Below, piece after piece: positions 53,006 to 62,456 of a DNA stretch of 64,000 bases. Source of the stretch: Lachnospiraceae bacterium (GTDB lineage: Bacteria; Bacillota_A; Clostridia; Lachnospirales; Lachnospiraceae); assembly GCA_004556565.1 (NCBI GenBank), contig SFGN01000011.1:1-64000 (forward strand), read 5' to 3'. Every line of letters begins with the position of its first letter. The first letter of the stretch is position 1. The notes beneath the pieces are model-generated. The model made no database searches. It saw only the letters and a program-made list of their open reading frames with translations, and was not told the DNA's origin. The position numbers and the translations under genes are program-made.

Positions 53006-54322
53006 TCATACCTTGGCGGCATCATGCCTGTGTTCCTCCCATGCACGTTCCAGAATATCCGGTTCGTTCATCAGGCGTGCGCTTCCCATCGCCATACATA
53101 CAGCCGCATACATCATTCCCTTTTTCCCGATGCTCATCCCTGCCTGAGCGGCTGCGGACCAGTGATGCAGGGGTGTACCCTTGCACATCGCCGCAGCGCT
53201 GAGCATAATGGTCGGCACTGTATGGCTTACGTCCGATACGTCTGTCCCGATTGACAGACGGACAGGCTCATCCTCCATAGGCTCCAATCCGGTAAAATAC
53301 ACGCCGCCGTTATGAAGCCCGGCAGCCTCACTGATTTTTGCCGCAAACTGAAGCTCTTCTTTCGTATACTCCGGCACCGGAATCCGCTGCATCTCTGCGT
53401 AAAACAATTCAGAAAGTGTACGGTTCACCTTCATCTCTCTGTTTTTCGTAACACGCTCGATTTCCACGCGGGTTCCCGTCATCATCGCCGCTCCCCGCGC
53501 ACAATTATCGACTCTCTCTGACGCATCCTGTGTCCGTTCCCATTTTGCCGAGCGGATAAAATAATTAGTGGAAACATAATCCGGTACTATATTCGCCGGG
53601 CCGAACCGGCCGGTATATGTGTAATGCATCCTCACATCGTCCGCCACATGCTCCCGGAGATAATTAACACCCACATTCATCAGCTCCGCTGCATCCAGGG
53701 CACTGCGCCCCATCTCCGGGGATTTGGACGCATGTGCTTTGATACCATAAAACTTATAATTTTTAATATCCTGTGCCTGCCATATATCATAACTTACCCG
53801 ATTGCGGTCAAACGGATGCCATGTAACTGCCGCATCCAGCTCATCAAACACACCGGCTTCGTTCATCTGGATTTTTCCGATCACGATTTCCTCAGCCGGG
53901 CATCCGTACACCCGTACAGTTCCTGAAATCTGCTCCTTCTTCATCCATGTTTTCAGGGCGCAGGCCGCCCCCACGCAGGCTGTTCCCAGAAGGTTATGCC
54001 CGCATCCATGCCCGCATGTACCGATGGGACGGCACTCAGGTTCAGGCTCCTGTCCCAACCCCGGCAGTGCATCATATTCCGCCAGAAATCCCAGAACAGG
54101 CTTTCCGCTGCCCCATTCCGCCACAAATGCCGTATCAAATCCCGCAAGCCCCCATGTAATCCGGAAGCCCTGCGATTCCAGATATGCCGCCAGACACCGG
54201 GAGGATTTTGTCTCCTGAAGAGAAATTTCCGGGTGGCGGAAAATATAATCTGCCATATCACACATTTCCGTTTCATGTTGTTTCAACCATCCGCTGATAG
54301 TCTCCCCTGCCTGATATTTCAT
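53006..54322 (-). CDS. M20-family amidohydrolase (AbgB-like)
   Basis: This 438-residue protein resembles p-aminobenzoyl-glutamate hydrolase subunit B and related M20D enzymes. Metal-site regions are HPEISLQETKSSR, CGHGCGHNLLGTACVGAA, GCPAEEIVIGKIQMNEAGVFD, and near the end GTDVSDVSHTVPT. The dimerisation domain lies in about 195-310. The substrate is unknown; amide or peptide N-acyl hydrolysis is the class chemistry. The ATG at 54322 lies eight bases after GGAGG; a TTG two codons earlier is discarded. Confidence 0.9.
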   Translation of the reverse strand: MKYQAGETISGWLKQHETEMCDMADYIFRHPEISLQETKSSRCLAAYLESQGFRITWGLAGFDTAFVAEWGSGKPVLGFLAEYDALPGLGQEPEPECRPIGTCGHGCGHNLLGTACVGAACALKTWMKKEQISGTVRVYGCPAEEIVIGKIQMNEAGVFDELDAAVTWHPFDRNRVSYDIWQAQDIKNYKFYGIKAHASKSPEMGRSALDAAELMNVGVNYLREHVADDVRMHYTYTGRFGPANIVPDYVSTNYFIRSAKWERTQDASERVDNCARGAAMMTGTRVEIERVTKNREMKVNRTLSELFYAEMQRIPVPEYTKEELQFAAKISEAAGLHNGGVYFTGLEPMEDEPVRLSIGTDVSDVSHTVPTIMLSAAAMCKGTPLHHWSAAAQAGMSIGKKGMMYAAVCMAMGSARLMNEPDILERAWEEHRHDAAKV

Positions 54323-54375
54323 TTTCAAAACCTCCCTGTCAGTTTGCCTGCATACAGTCTATTATGCTTATATTT

Positions 54376-55713
54376 TTATATTCTGTCACTTTCATCAAAC
54401 GAATCGCCGCATTCCGGACAGAATTTCGGCGGATGATGAGGGTCTTCCGGCTCCCATCCACATTTATCACACCGGTAAAGAGGTGCTTCCGCAGGTTTTT
54501 TCGCACCACATTCCGTACAGAATTTCCCTTTATTCACAGTGCCGCAGCTGCATGTCCAGCCCTCCGCCGGCCTGGGGTTTCCACATTCCGCACAGAACTT
54601 CCCGGTATTTCCCGCTGCGCCGCAGCTGCACGTCCAGCCTTTGTTTTCTGCCTGCTGCCTGTTCTGTACATCCGCCTGCTGAGCAGAAGTCCGCATGGAT
54701 GCCTGCTGCTGTTCCATCGCAAACAGATTCTGTGCATTGGTTCCGCCCGCCTTCTGCGCCATATCCATTCCCATAAATCCCATCATGGCGCCGGATTTAT
54801 TCGAAGCTGCCGTACGCATTGCATCTGCCTGTGCCCCCACAAGCATAGCCGCTGCCATGCCTGGATCGCGCATAACTGCTGTTCTCTGCAGCTGCTTGAT
54901 CATCTCTTCATCTTCTTTCGAAGCTGTGACACTGTTTACCCCGAAAGATACAATCTGAATTCCACGAAGCTCTGTCCATTTTTTTGAGAGGACATCATTC
55001 AATGAGTCCGATATTTCCATCGTATGGCCCGGCAGCTCACTGTAACGGATTCCCATGCCGGAAACCCGGGCAAATGCCGGCTGCAGAGCCGTCAGGAGTT
55101 CACTTTTAAGCATGGCATCAATCTGGCTTCTTGTGTAGACAGAAGAAACATTGCCACACACATTTGCATAAAACAGCATCGGATTCACAATACGATAAGA
55201 ATACTCACCGTTGCACCGGATCGAAATATCCACATCCAGCCCGATATTTCTGTCCACAACACGGAACGGCACCGGATTAGGAGTGCCATATTTATTCCCG
55301 GGAATTTCTTTAATATTCACATAATAAATTCTCTGGTCTTTCCCTGCGCCTCCGCCGAACTGAAAACGCTCCCAGGCCTCTCTGACCGCCCCTGACAGTC
55401 CGTCCATAAATTCCCCTCCGAAAACAGACGGACTTGAACCTTCATCATACACATAACCGCCCGGCTCTGCGCAGACATCCAGCACTTTTCCGTTTTCCAC
55501 AATGATCATACACTGTCCATCCGCAACCACAATCCTGGATCCATCTGTAATCACGTTTGGCTCTCCTTTTCTGTTTGAAGAACGCCCCGATATCTTTTTT
55601 TCACCCTTTGCCACCAGAATATCCGCATCAAATGCATCACAGCTGAAAAATTCCTTCCACTGGTCTGCCATTGTTCCGCCTACTGCGCCCATCGCCGCCT
55701 TAATCAATCCCAT
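54376..55713 (-). CDS. ydjI: SPFH-domain protein with C-terminal zinc ribbons (YdjI-like)
   Basis: The 445 residues have an SPFH/virion-core-like domain (about 20-280), an Ala/Met/Gln-rich helix, and three zinc ribbons at the C-terminus (WTCSCGAAGNTGKFCAECG, WTCSCGTVNKGKFCTECG, YRCDKCGW ... FCPECG). In Bacillus subtilis, YdjI belongs to the pspA-ydjGHI operon and forms a membrane platform with YdjG and YdjH that brings PspA to the membrane. Here the same three gene types are in the order ydjG-, ydjH-, ydjI-like on one strand, but no pspA is next to them. The gene symbol is by analogy. Confidence 0.85.
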   Translation of the reverse strand: MGLIKAAMGAVGGTMADQWKEFFSCDAFDADILVAKGEKKISGRSSNRKGEPNVITDGSRIVVADGQCMIIVENGKVLDVCAEPGGYVYDEGSSPSVFGGEFMDGLSGAVREAWERFQFGGGAGKDQRIYYVNIKEIPGNKYGTPNPVPFRVVDRNIGLDVDISIRCNGEYSYRIVNPMLFYANVCGNVSSVYTRSQIDAMLKSELLTALQPAFARVSGMGIRYSELPGHTMEISDSLNDVLSKKWTELRGIQIVSFGVNSVTASKEDEEMIKQLQRTAVMRDPGMAAAMLVGAQADAMRTAASNKSGAMMGFMGMDMAQKAGGTNAQNLFAMEQQQASMRTSAQQADVQNRQQAENKGWTCSCGAAGNTGKFCAECGNPRPAEGWTCSCGTVNKGKFCTECGAKKPAEAPLYRCDKCGWEPEDPHHPPKFCPECGDSFDESDRI

Positions 55714-55738
55714 TGTTCTACCTCCTGTAATCTATAAA

Positions 55739-56590
55739 TTAAAATCTTCCACTCGTCCCGGAGTGGTCGGAATGCATCCCGCCTCCGCCTCCTCCGCCGT
55801 GGTGTCCGTTATCACGGTTTCGTCTTGTCCGGTTTACTTGCCTGTAAAGGAACAAGTCGGAGCTTCCTGTCAGCCGGAAACTGTCTTCCACAAGATAAGC
55901 TCCTGCGGCGGTCTGACGGACTCTGGTATTCATCCCCGACTTCCACACAAGCAGGATGATCAGAGAAATGACAAAGGAAACAGCAAAAGAAATTCCGATG
56001 ATCAGAAAAATATTTACACTTTCTTTGTATTCATTCGCTTCGGAATACGGTTTTCCTTCTTCAGCAGCTTCCAGAAACTCTTCCGTCATTGACAGATATT
56101 TTGCAAACGCTTTGTAATAATTGCCGTCACTGAGTTTTTCCGCCACAGCTGAACCAATCCGCTCTCTGCTGTATGTATTAAACACGTCTTGTGCAGTCCC
56201 GAAGCCTACAATTCCCCACGTGCGGCTTCCCATGCTTACCGCCAGCATCAGGCTGCCGCTCCCGCCGGTACTTTGTATATTATAGGCTTCGTACTGACTC
56301 CTGACCCATTCCTTGATATCACCGGTTATTATATCAGAGGTCGTTATGATCGGGACACTTATCCCATACTGCCCCAGGATTTCCCCGCACTGCTGTTCCA
56401 GCTTCTCTTCTTCATCATCTGTCAGAAGGTCCGCCTTGTCAAGCACCATTCCGGTATCCTCTCCGAAAACATCCGCCGCCTGCTCCGCGGCAAATGCTTG
56501 GTTTCCCGGCACTGAAAAATCCGGAATCACGCAAAATGCAGTTAAAAGCAATATAATAATAGATAATGCCACTTTTTTCTTTTCCGTCAT
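55739..56590 (-). CDS. ydjH: TPM-domain membrane protein (YdjH/YgcG-like)
   Basis: From the ATG at 56590 the protein is 283 residues with a signal peptide (KKKVALSIIILLLTAFCVI), a TPM domain (about 45-180; VLDKADLLTDDEEEKLEQQC start, WGIVGFGTAQDVFNTY), one transmembrane helix (about 195-220), and a basic tail ending in Gly/His/Ser repeats (HHGGGGGGGMHSDHSG). The start overlaps the stop of the zinc-ribbon gene in TAATG, so the two are coupled. TPM domains in plants act in photosystem repair; in bacteria they accompany membrane stress proteins. Confidence 0.86.
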   Translation of the reverse strand: MTEKKKVALSIIILLLTAFCVIPDFSVPGNQAFAAEQAADVFGEDTGMVLDKADLLTDDEEEKLEQQCGEILGQYGISVPIITTSDIITGDIKEWVRSQYEAYNIQSTGGSGSLMLAVSMGSRTWGIVGFGTAQDVFNTYSRERIGSAVAEKLSDGNYYKAFAKYLSMTEEFLEAAEEGKPYSEANEYKESVNIFLIIGISFAVSFVISLIILLVWKSGMNTRVRQTAAGAYLVEDSFRLTGSSDLFLYRQVNRTRRNRDNGHHGGGGGGGMHSDHSGTSGRF

Positions 56591-57672
56591 TACAGCACAC
56601 CTCCAAACAGAAGAATTCCGGCAACTGAAAGGATCACGGTTCCGATTCCGGTAAAACAAAACAGATATTTCCAGAATGCGCCCATATCCACCGGAAGCTC
56701 TCCGACCATTTTTCCGGTCTGTCCGTTAATGGCAAACTGATAGTTTTTTCCTCTGTACACCGTTTCAAACAGCCATACCGGAAGCAGTGCATAGCTGACT
56801 TTGCTGTTTTCCGAAGCCAGATGCCTGTGCCGTACCGTTACGGTATCATATCCGTGCACCGTCCCCCTGACAACACTTTCCGCGCTGTTATACAGGCGTT
56901 CCTTCGCTCTCGCCTGAGCAGTCTTCGATTCCACATCATATTTATCCGTGTCATACCCGGCAAGATAAGCCGGATTGAATTCCGTAAGCTGGCTGTAATC
57001 ATACGGCTCGACAGATTCGGTTGTCTCATCCTCCATTGCCGTACTTCCGTCCACCGGTACATGATAGAATTCCATTTTTCCGGAACGTTTGACAAGGAAA
57101 TAGGACGTTTCCACATAATCGTAATCCCCGCTGCTCCACGCGCGGGTTCTTGTACCGGTATAGTCCATATCCGCATTCACATTACAGTCAAACAGCCAGT
57201 AAGGAAGATAACGCCCTTTCAGATTTTTAAGATAGCTTTTATCTTTAAAACCTTTCGGGAGCAGATGCTTTCCTTTACAAAACTGCTCCAGCATCTGTTT
57301 TGCCCGGTCGCCTTTGATCTGAAATGGGATGATGACATCCGGCTCAAATTCTCCGGAAGCCGAGGCTCGGATTACAACCACGTTATCGCAATACGGACAT
57401 TTTGTACTGACCGTATTTTCATCCGCTTCAATCTCTGCTCCACAGGATGGGCAGATATACAACCCCTCTTTCGTCTTCTCTGCACCGATGGCCTGTTTCT
57501 GGTATTCCCAACCCAGATCTCCTTCCTCTGCATTTTCATCTGTCCTCGCCAATTCCTTAAGCGTTTCCGGTTCATATTCATTCCCACAACTTTCACATGC
57601 AAGCTTCTGGGAAGTCCCTGAAAAGTGAAGTGGCGCACCGCAGCACGGACATTTATATTGAACAAAATCCAT
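56590..57672 (-). CDS. ydjG: TFIIB-type zinc-ribbon membrane protein (YdjG-like)
   Basis: The 360 residues start with two zinc ribbons (YKCPCCGAPLHF ... CESCGNEY, and YICPSCGAEIE ... KCPYCDN), followed by a beta-rich middle and two hydrophobic segments at the C-terminus (YLFCFTGIGTVILSVAGILLF). The ATG at 57672 lies after AAAGGAGAGG. It is the first gene of the ydjGHI-like unit. Confidence 0.86.
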   Translation of the reverse strand: MDFVQYKCPCCGAPLHFSGTSQKLACESCGNEYEPETLKELARTDENAEEGDLGWEYQKQAIGAEKTKEGLYICPSCGAEIEADENTVSTKCPYCDNVVVIRASASGEFEPDVIIPFQIKGDRAKQMLEQFCKGKHLLPKGFKDKSYLKNLKGRYLPYWLFDCNVNADMDYTGTRTRAWSSGDYDYVETSYFLVKRSGKMEFYHVPVDGSTAMEDETTESVEPYDYSQLTEFNPAYLAGYDTDKYDVESKTAQARAKERLYNSAESVVRGTVHGYDTVTVRHRHLASENSKVSYALLPVWLFETVYRGKNYQFAINGQTGKMVGELPVDMGAFWKYLFCFTGIGTVILSVAGILLFGGVL

Positions 57673-57741
57673 AACCTCTCCTTTCTGCTCTTGCCTCCCG
57701 GATACGTCTTTGACAACTTTCTCCGGATACATGGCAACTCT

Positions 57742-57775
57742 AAAACAGGAGACTCTCAATATAAGAATCTCCTGT
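57742..57775 (-). terminator. Terminator of ptsHI
   Basis: ACAGGAGA/TCTCCTGT arms followed on the minus strand by TTTT, about 45 bases past the ptsI stop. Confidence 0.75.
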
Positions 57776-57818
57776 CTCAATATGCCATATTAGGTTACAA
57801 GCTTTTCAGCAATATATC

Positions 57819-59441
57819 TTATTTTGTCGGACCGTCATAATCGCGGATGATCTGACGGATCGGAAGAATAAATGTAGGAGAAACAGAAAGTTCATCCACA
57901 CCCATCGCCATAAACCGTTCTGTAAGACTCATATTCGCGCCAAGCTCTCCGCAGATACCTGCCCAGATACCTTCTTTATGTGCATTATCCACAACCATCT
58001 CGATCATTCTGAGAACCGCTTCATGCTTCTCATTGTAGAATTCATCCAGGTTTGGATTCTGACGGTCGATCGCCAGTGTATACTGCGTGAGGTCATTGGT
58101 TCCGATGCTGAAGAAATCAACCTCCTTAGCCAGAAGGTCACTGATGATAACTGCAGCCGGTGTCTCGATCATAACACCCTGCTCCACATCTGCGTATTTG
58201 ATTGATGCGGCATCCAGTTCAGCTTTAACTTCTGCAACGATTTCTTTGATACGGTGTACCTCTTCCACGGAAGTAACCATCGGATACATAATCGCGATAT
58301 TGCCATATGCACTGGCACGAAGAAGTGCACGAAGCTGGGTCTTGAAAATCTCAGGCCTTGTCAGGCAGATACGCAGTGCACGAAGACCCATTGCCGGATT
58401 TTCCTCTTTGTCAAGATTGAAATAGTCCACCTGCTTGTCTGCTCCGATGTCAAGCGTACGGATAATAACCTTCTTGCCTGCCATTGTCTCGGCAACCATC
58501 TTATATGCCTTGAACTGCTCTTCCTCCGTCGGATACGTATCAGACTGAAGATACAGGAATTCACTCCTGAACAAGCCGATTCCGCCTGCATCATTCTCCA
58601 GGACACTTGCCAGATCTGACACGGAACCGATATTAGCAAACAGTTTGACCGCCTTTCCGCTTTTCGTCACCGTCGGCTTGCCCTTCTGAGTTGCAAGAAG
58701 CTTCCTCCTCTCTTCCTGCTCGGTTTTCTTTGCCTGATAAACCTCCATCACTGCATCCGTCGGATCAATATAGAAATCACCTGTAAATCCGTCAATAATC
58801 GCCATCTTTCCGTTCCATGACTCCTGGATATCAATCTGGATCAGAGCCGGGATATTCATCGTCCTTGCAAGAATCGCGGTATGGGAATTTGATGAACCAT
58901 GCCTGGTTACAAAACCAAGCAGTTTGCTCTTATCAAACTGCACTGTCTCACTCGGTGCCAGATCATCCGCCACAATAATAGACGGCTCATCTGAAATCTT
59001 AGCCTGTCCTCCGCCTGTCAGGACTGACAGAATCCTCTCCGAAATATCCTTCATATCTGCCGCCCTTGCGCGGAAATACTCATCTTCCATAGCTGCAAAC
59101 ATCTCGGAGAAATTGTCTCCTGTCGTCGCAACCGCATATTCAGCATTCACCATCTGTGTCTTAATAATACTGTACACAGATTCATTATAGTCATCGTCTT
59201 CGAGCATCATCTGGTGAACTTCAAAAATCTGTGCGCCAGATTCGCCGACTTCCTTTACCGCTTTCTCGTACAGCTCGCCAAGCTGTTCCATGGCAGTGGC
59301 TTTTGCCGCCTCATAACGGTTAATTTCAGCATCAGCGTCTTCAATCCTCTGTCTCTTTACCTGCATCTGATCTTTTGCATAAAAAGAAACCGGGCCGATT
59401 GCAATCCCGCTGAATATCGCTTTCCCCTTGAAAACTTCCAT
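57819..59441 (-). CDS. ptsI: Phosphoenolpyruvate-protein phosphotransferase (enzyme I)
   Basis: Enzyme I takes phosphate from PEP and passes it to HPr to drive sugar uptake. The 540-residue protein has the phosphohistidine in GSSNSHTAILARTM (about residue 188), the PEP-barrel motifs GIGLFRSEFLYLQ and IGTNDLTQYTLAIDRQN, and the catalytic cysteine in GICGELGANMSL. The second of two ATGs is used (59441), five bases after AGGAGG; that site overlaps the ptsH stop. Co-transcribed with ptsH. Confidence 0.95.
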   Translation of the reverse strand: MEVFKGKAIFSGIAIGPVSFYAKDQMQVKRQRIEDADAEINRYEAAKATAMEQLGELYEKAVKEVGESGAQIFEVHQMMLEDDDYNESVYSIIKTQMVNAEYAVATTGDNFSEMFAAMEDEYFRARAADMKDISERILSVLTGGGQAKISDEPSIIVADDLAPSETVQFDKSKLLGFVTRHGSSNSHTAILARTMNIPALIQIDIQESWNGKMAIIDGFTGDFYIDPTDAVMEVYQAKKTEQEERRKLLATQKGKPTVTKSGKAVKLFANIGSVSDLASVLENDAGGIGLFRSEFLYLQSDTYPTEEEQFKAYKMVAETMAGKKVIIRTLDIGADKQVDYFNLDKEENPAMGLRALRICLTRPEIFKTQLRALLRASAYGNIAIMYPMVTSVEEVHRIKEIVAEVKAELDAASIKYADVEQGVMIETPAAVIISDLLAKEVDFFSIGTNDLTQYTLAIDRQNPNLDEFYNEKHEAVLRMIEMVVDNAHKEGIWAGICGELGANMSLTERFMAMGVDELSVSPTFILPIRQIIRDYDGPTK

Positions 59442-59450
59442 CATGTCCTC

Positions 59451-59708
59451 CTATAAATTTGCCTTGAAGAATTCTTCCATCTCAGCAGCAACCGCATCTT
59501 CATTGTCGCCTTCAACAGAAACCTGGACTTCCATTCCTTTCTTAACGCCCATGGACATAATAGCCATAAGCTTAGTAGCGTCAGCACTCTTGCCGTTGCA
59601 GCTCAGTGTGATCTTAGCTCCTGCACCTTTAGCCTGTTTAACAAGAAGCCCTGCCGGTCTTGCGTGGAGTCCTACTTCATCTGTAATAACATAATTAAAT
59701 TGTTTCAT
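59451..59708 (-). CDS. ptsH: Phosphocarrier protein HPr, lacking Ser46
   Basis: The 85-residue carrier has His15 in GLHARPAG, so it can take phosphate from enzyme I. Aligned without gaps to Bacillus HPr from His15, position 46, where the HPr kinase phosphorylates serine for carbon catabolite control, is Lys (ATKLMAIMSMG). Regulation through HPr-Ser46-P is therefore not possible with this copy. I recall this ATKLMA type from other Clostridia. First gene of ptsHI. Confidence 0.95.
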   Translation of the reverse strand: MKQFNYVITDEVGLHARPAGLLVKQAKGAGAKITLSCNGKSADATKLMAIMSMGVKKGMEVQVSVEGDNEDAVAAEMEEFFKANL

Positions 59709-60044
59709 ATTTGAATTCCTCCTTATAGTTTCATCCCTCTCTGAAAGCTGATGTCCAAATCACAAACAATCTATGAGACGAAAATTATTATATCCCTATT
59801 ATCGCTCAAACCATGCCCAATTGTAAATAGAAATTCCACAAAAAATTGTATTTATTTTTACCTTTTTTGTTGTTAATGCATCAAATGACGGGAATTTTTT
59901 CCACATTATACTCCATGCACGATGCTGCATAATTTGGTGACACATGTATATACCCGGAAATGTAAATTATGAAACCAAGTTTCACGGTACAAAAAAACCA
60001 CCGTCCCCGAAGTTCTTATGTCTTCAAAAACAGTGATTTTTAAG
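59709..60044. other. Upstream region of ptsH, no further gene
   Basis: AT-rich, no reading frame of note. TATAAT-like boxes are present (near 59785 and 59911 on the minus strand) without well-placed -35 boxes. A TGAAAC-CAA-GTTTCA inverted repeat lies at about 59970-59985. Confidence 0.4.
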
Positions 60045-60117
60045 TGCGCGATCAGGGGTTCGAACCCTGGACACCCTGATTAAGAGTCAGGTGCTCTGCC
60101 AGCTGAGCTAATCGCGC
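60045..60117 (-). tRNA. tRNA-Lys (anticodon CTT)
   Basis: The 73-base gene folds as a cloverleaf: acceptor GCGCGAT/ATCGCGC, D-arm TAGCTCAGCTGGCAGAGCA, anticodon loop CTCTTAA with CTT, and T-arm with GGGTTCGAACCC. The 3' CCA is not encoded. Promoter at 60176-60204. Confidence 0.97.
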
Positions 60118-60175
60118 ATACCCTGCATATCCGATATGCATTCCATATTTTATGCACCTCATCGGCACGAATGCT

Positions 60176-60204
60176 ATTATATACAAAACTTTCCGGAAAT
60201 GCAA
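60176..60204 (-). promoter_or_regulatory. Sigma-A promoter of the tRNA-Lys gene
   Basis: TTGCAT (60204-60199) and TATAAT (60181-60176) are 17 bases apart, about 60 bases before the tRNA. Confidence 0.7.
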
Positions 60205-60303
60205 GTACTTTTTTCGATTTTTTTAATAATTCACTCATTTTCTTTTTACAGTATATCCGGCAGGGGACAAATCACATGCCGTAACCCGTGGGTGAGTTCC
60301 GGA

Positions 60304-61710
60304 TCATTTGGATTTCTGCTTCCGCTCATAATCTTTGAGTGATTCTATCGCCTGACCGGACATCGGGATCAATGCCGCCATGTTAAAGATCGTCATCAGC
60401 CCTATTCCCACATCACCCAGATCCCATACAAACGTATAAGCCGCAAGCCCTCCCACGAAGAGCATAGCCAACGCAATCATTATATAAACCGTCTGCGACA
60501 GCCAGTTATCTCCAAAAAGATAGGCCACATTGGATCTGGCATAAAACAGCACCCCGATAAATGTTGAAAAACTGAACAACAGAAGCGTTACCGCTATGAA
60601 AACAACTCCGAATTTCCCAAGATGGAACCGCATTGCCTCCTGGAGCAAAGTCATTCCTGTAAGTCCCGTAATCCTCTCCTCGGGTACCAGAAGCATGATC
60701 ATCGCCGAACAGCTGCAAATAACGATTGTATCGATAAATACGCCGAAGGCCTGTAAAAGTCCGGCTTTTGCCGGATGTGAGACATCAGCCGCTGCCGCCG
60801 CACAAGGCGCCGATCCCGAACCGGCCTCGTTGGAAAACAGCCCTCTTTTTACCCCGTTCATCAAAACTGCTCCGAAACCACCCGCCACCGCCTGGCGCAC
60901 CCCGAACGCTTCCAGGAAAATCCTCTGGAATACTCCCGGAAGCTGATCTGCATTTTTTAAAATAATAAACACTGTAATCAAAAGGTAACATCCCGCCATA
61001 ACCGGTACGACAACATCCAGCACTTTTACCGTCGCATTTTTCCGCAGAATAATGACTGCGGCAACAATCACAAGAAAAATAGTTGTATACAACGGCGGAA
61101 TATGAAATGCGTTATTCACGGATGACGTTACCGAATTACTGATCACCTGGCTGATTCCGCCCCAGCAGATCAACCCCGAAACCGCAAACAATACTGCCGT
61201 CATGCTATACCTTTTATCCGGATTTTTACATCTTTTCCTATGTGTCATGAAATGATGGATGTAATATGCCGGGCCTCCGCGGTATCCGCCGTAAAGCGGA
61301 TCCTTCTGCTTATATAATTGGGCCAGGGTTGCCTCCGCAAATGCAGTGGACGCACCAAGAGCCGCAAGCACCCACATCCAGAAGACTGCACCCGCGCCGC
61401 CGGCAGAAATTGCCGCCACAACGCCGACCAGATTTCCCATCCCGACTCTCGTAGCGGTGGATACGATCAGAGCCTGCAGCCCCGAAATACCGTTCTTCGT
61501 CCCGCCCGGCCGCTTTTCTGCGGCTATCCGGAGCATTTCCGGAAACTTCCTCACAAGTAAAAATTTTGTACGGATCGTAAAATAAATCCCCGCGGGGACA
61601 AGGAGCAGCACCAGCAGGGAAATCCCCACTGAGCTTCCGCCCGGGAGCGGGATGGTAAGCAAATCCCCCCACATAAATTTATACAGCACACCTATGATTT
61701 CTTTTAACAT
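60304..61710 (-). CDS. Sodium:amino acid symporter, AGCS family
   Basis: This 468-residue protein has about eleven transmembrane helices. The family pattern is visible in VSTATRVGMGNLVGVVAAIS, GGPAYYIHHF, and the region SNEAGSGSAPCAAAAADVSHP. It imports alanine or glycine with sodium. The ATG at 61710 is preferred to one seven codons earlier because a purine-rich AGGAGAGAGAAAGAG stretch lies directly before it. Single gene. Confidence 0.93.
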   Translation of the reverse strand: MLKEIIGVLYKFMWGDLLTIPLPGGSSVGISLLVLLLVPAGIYFTIRTKFLLVRKFPEMLRIAAEKRPGGTKNGISGLQALIVSTATRVGMGNLVGVVAAISAGGAGAVFWMWVLAALGASTAFAEATLAQLYKQKDPLYGGYRGGPAYYIHHFMTHRKRCKNPDKRYSMTAVLFAVSGLICWGGISQVISNSVTSSVNNAFHIPPLYTTIFLVIVAAVIILRKNATVKVLDVVVPVMAGCYLLITVFIILKNADQLPGVFQRIFLEAFGVRQAVAGGFGAVLMNGVKRGLFSNEAGSGSAPCAAAAADVSHPAKAGLLQAFGVFIDTIVICSCSAMIMLLVPEERITGLTGMTLLQEAMRFHLGKFGVVFIAVTLLLFSFSTFIGVLFYARSNVAYLFGDNWLSQTVYIMIALAMLFVGGLAAYTFVWDLGDVGIGLMTIFNMAALIPMSGQAIESLKDYERKQKSK

Positions 61711-61960
61711 TACTCTTTCTCTCTCCTGCATTATTTATCATGGCAGGATTTCCGTGTTTCCCATCTTCCGGCTTTCAGTCATTCCATCTCTTTTCAACAC
61801 TTTCCCGCTTTCACTTTTTAAAGTATAATTCAGATCGGGATATTTGTAAATATACATTCGGATAAAGCCCCAAACAATAGAATCAACGCCTTTCGAGAAT
61901 TCTATTGTCATAAATAAAGAGAACCTGCCATATTTCATTTGAATCTTTTTCCATTAGTGC
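61711..61960. other. Spacer between the symporter and vsr
   Basis: No supported gene. It has an inverted repeat ACAATAGAAT/ATTCTATTGT at 61874-61908. A 66-codon minus-strand frame in it has no ribosome binding site or recognisable sequence. Confidence 0.4.
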
Positions 61961-61966
61961 TAAAAT
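61961..61966 (+). promoter_or_regulatory. -10 box of the vsr promoter
   Basis: TAAAAT here follows TTGAAT (61939-61944) at a 16-base spacing, 22 bases before the vsr ATG. Confidence 0.55.
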
Positions 61967-61988
61967 AGTTTTAAAGGAGGATGGTAAC

Positions 61989-62438
61989 ATGTCAAGAGAC
62001 ACATTCGTTATTTCTAAAAACATGAGCCGTATCCGCAGTAAAGACACCTCTATTGAAGTCGCTTTGAGAAAAGCGCTCTGGAAGGAGGGAATTCGATACC
62101 GCAAGAATTACCGTGCACTTCCGGGAACTCCGGATATCGCCATCACAAAATACCAACTTGCTATTTTCTGTGACAGTGAATTCTTCCACGGAAAAGACTG
62201 GGAAATTCTGAAGCCACGCCTTGAAAAAGGGAATAACCCTGATTACTGGGTAAAAAAAATCGAACGTAACCGCGAACGCGATATCAGAAATGACCAGAAA
62301 CTGCTGGCCATGGGCTGGACAGTGATTCATTTTTGGGGAAAAGACATCCTCAAGAAAACGGATGAATGCACCTCTGCCATAAAAGAAACTATTTTCGATA
62401 TTCAGATTAATTCATATGAGTCCGGAGCAGATGAATAA
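61989..62438 (+). CDS. vsr: Very short patch repair (Vsr-like) DNA endonuclease
   Basis: The 149 residues have the Vsr fold: NMSRIRSKDTSIEVALRKAL at the N-terminus, the catalytic aspartate in LPGTPDIAITKYQLAIFCDS, and the following FFHG, WVKKIERNRERD, and GWTVIHFWGKDI. Vsr nicks at T:G mismatches that arise by deamination of 5-methylcytosine, and its genes accompany cytosine methylases. AAGGAGG lies eight bases before the ATG. It faces the collapsed methylase-restriction pair 18 bases past its stop. It appears intact. Confidence 0.9.
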   Translation: MSRDTFVISKNMSRIRSKDTSIEVALRKALWKEGIRYRKNYRALPGTPDIAITKYQLAIFCDSEFFHGKDWEILKPRLEKGNNPDYWVKKIERNRERDIRNDQKLLAMGWTVIHFWGKDILKKTDECTSAIKETIFDIQINSYESGADE

Positions 62439-62456
62439 ACTGCTCCGGAAGTCATT

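Noticed and set aside
61738..61938. 66-codon minus-strand frame before vsr
   Set aside because: No ribosome binding site, no recognisable composition, and it runs through an inverted repeat.
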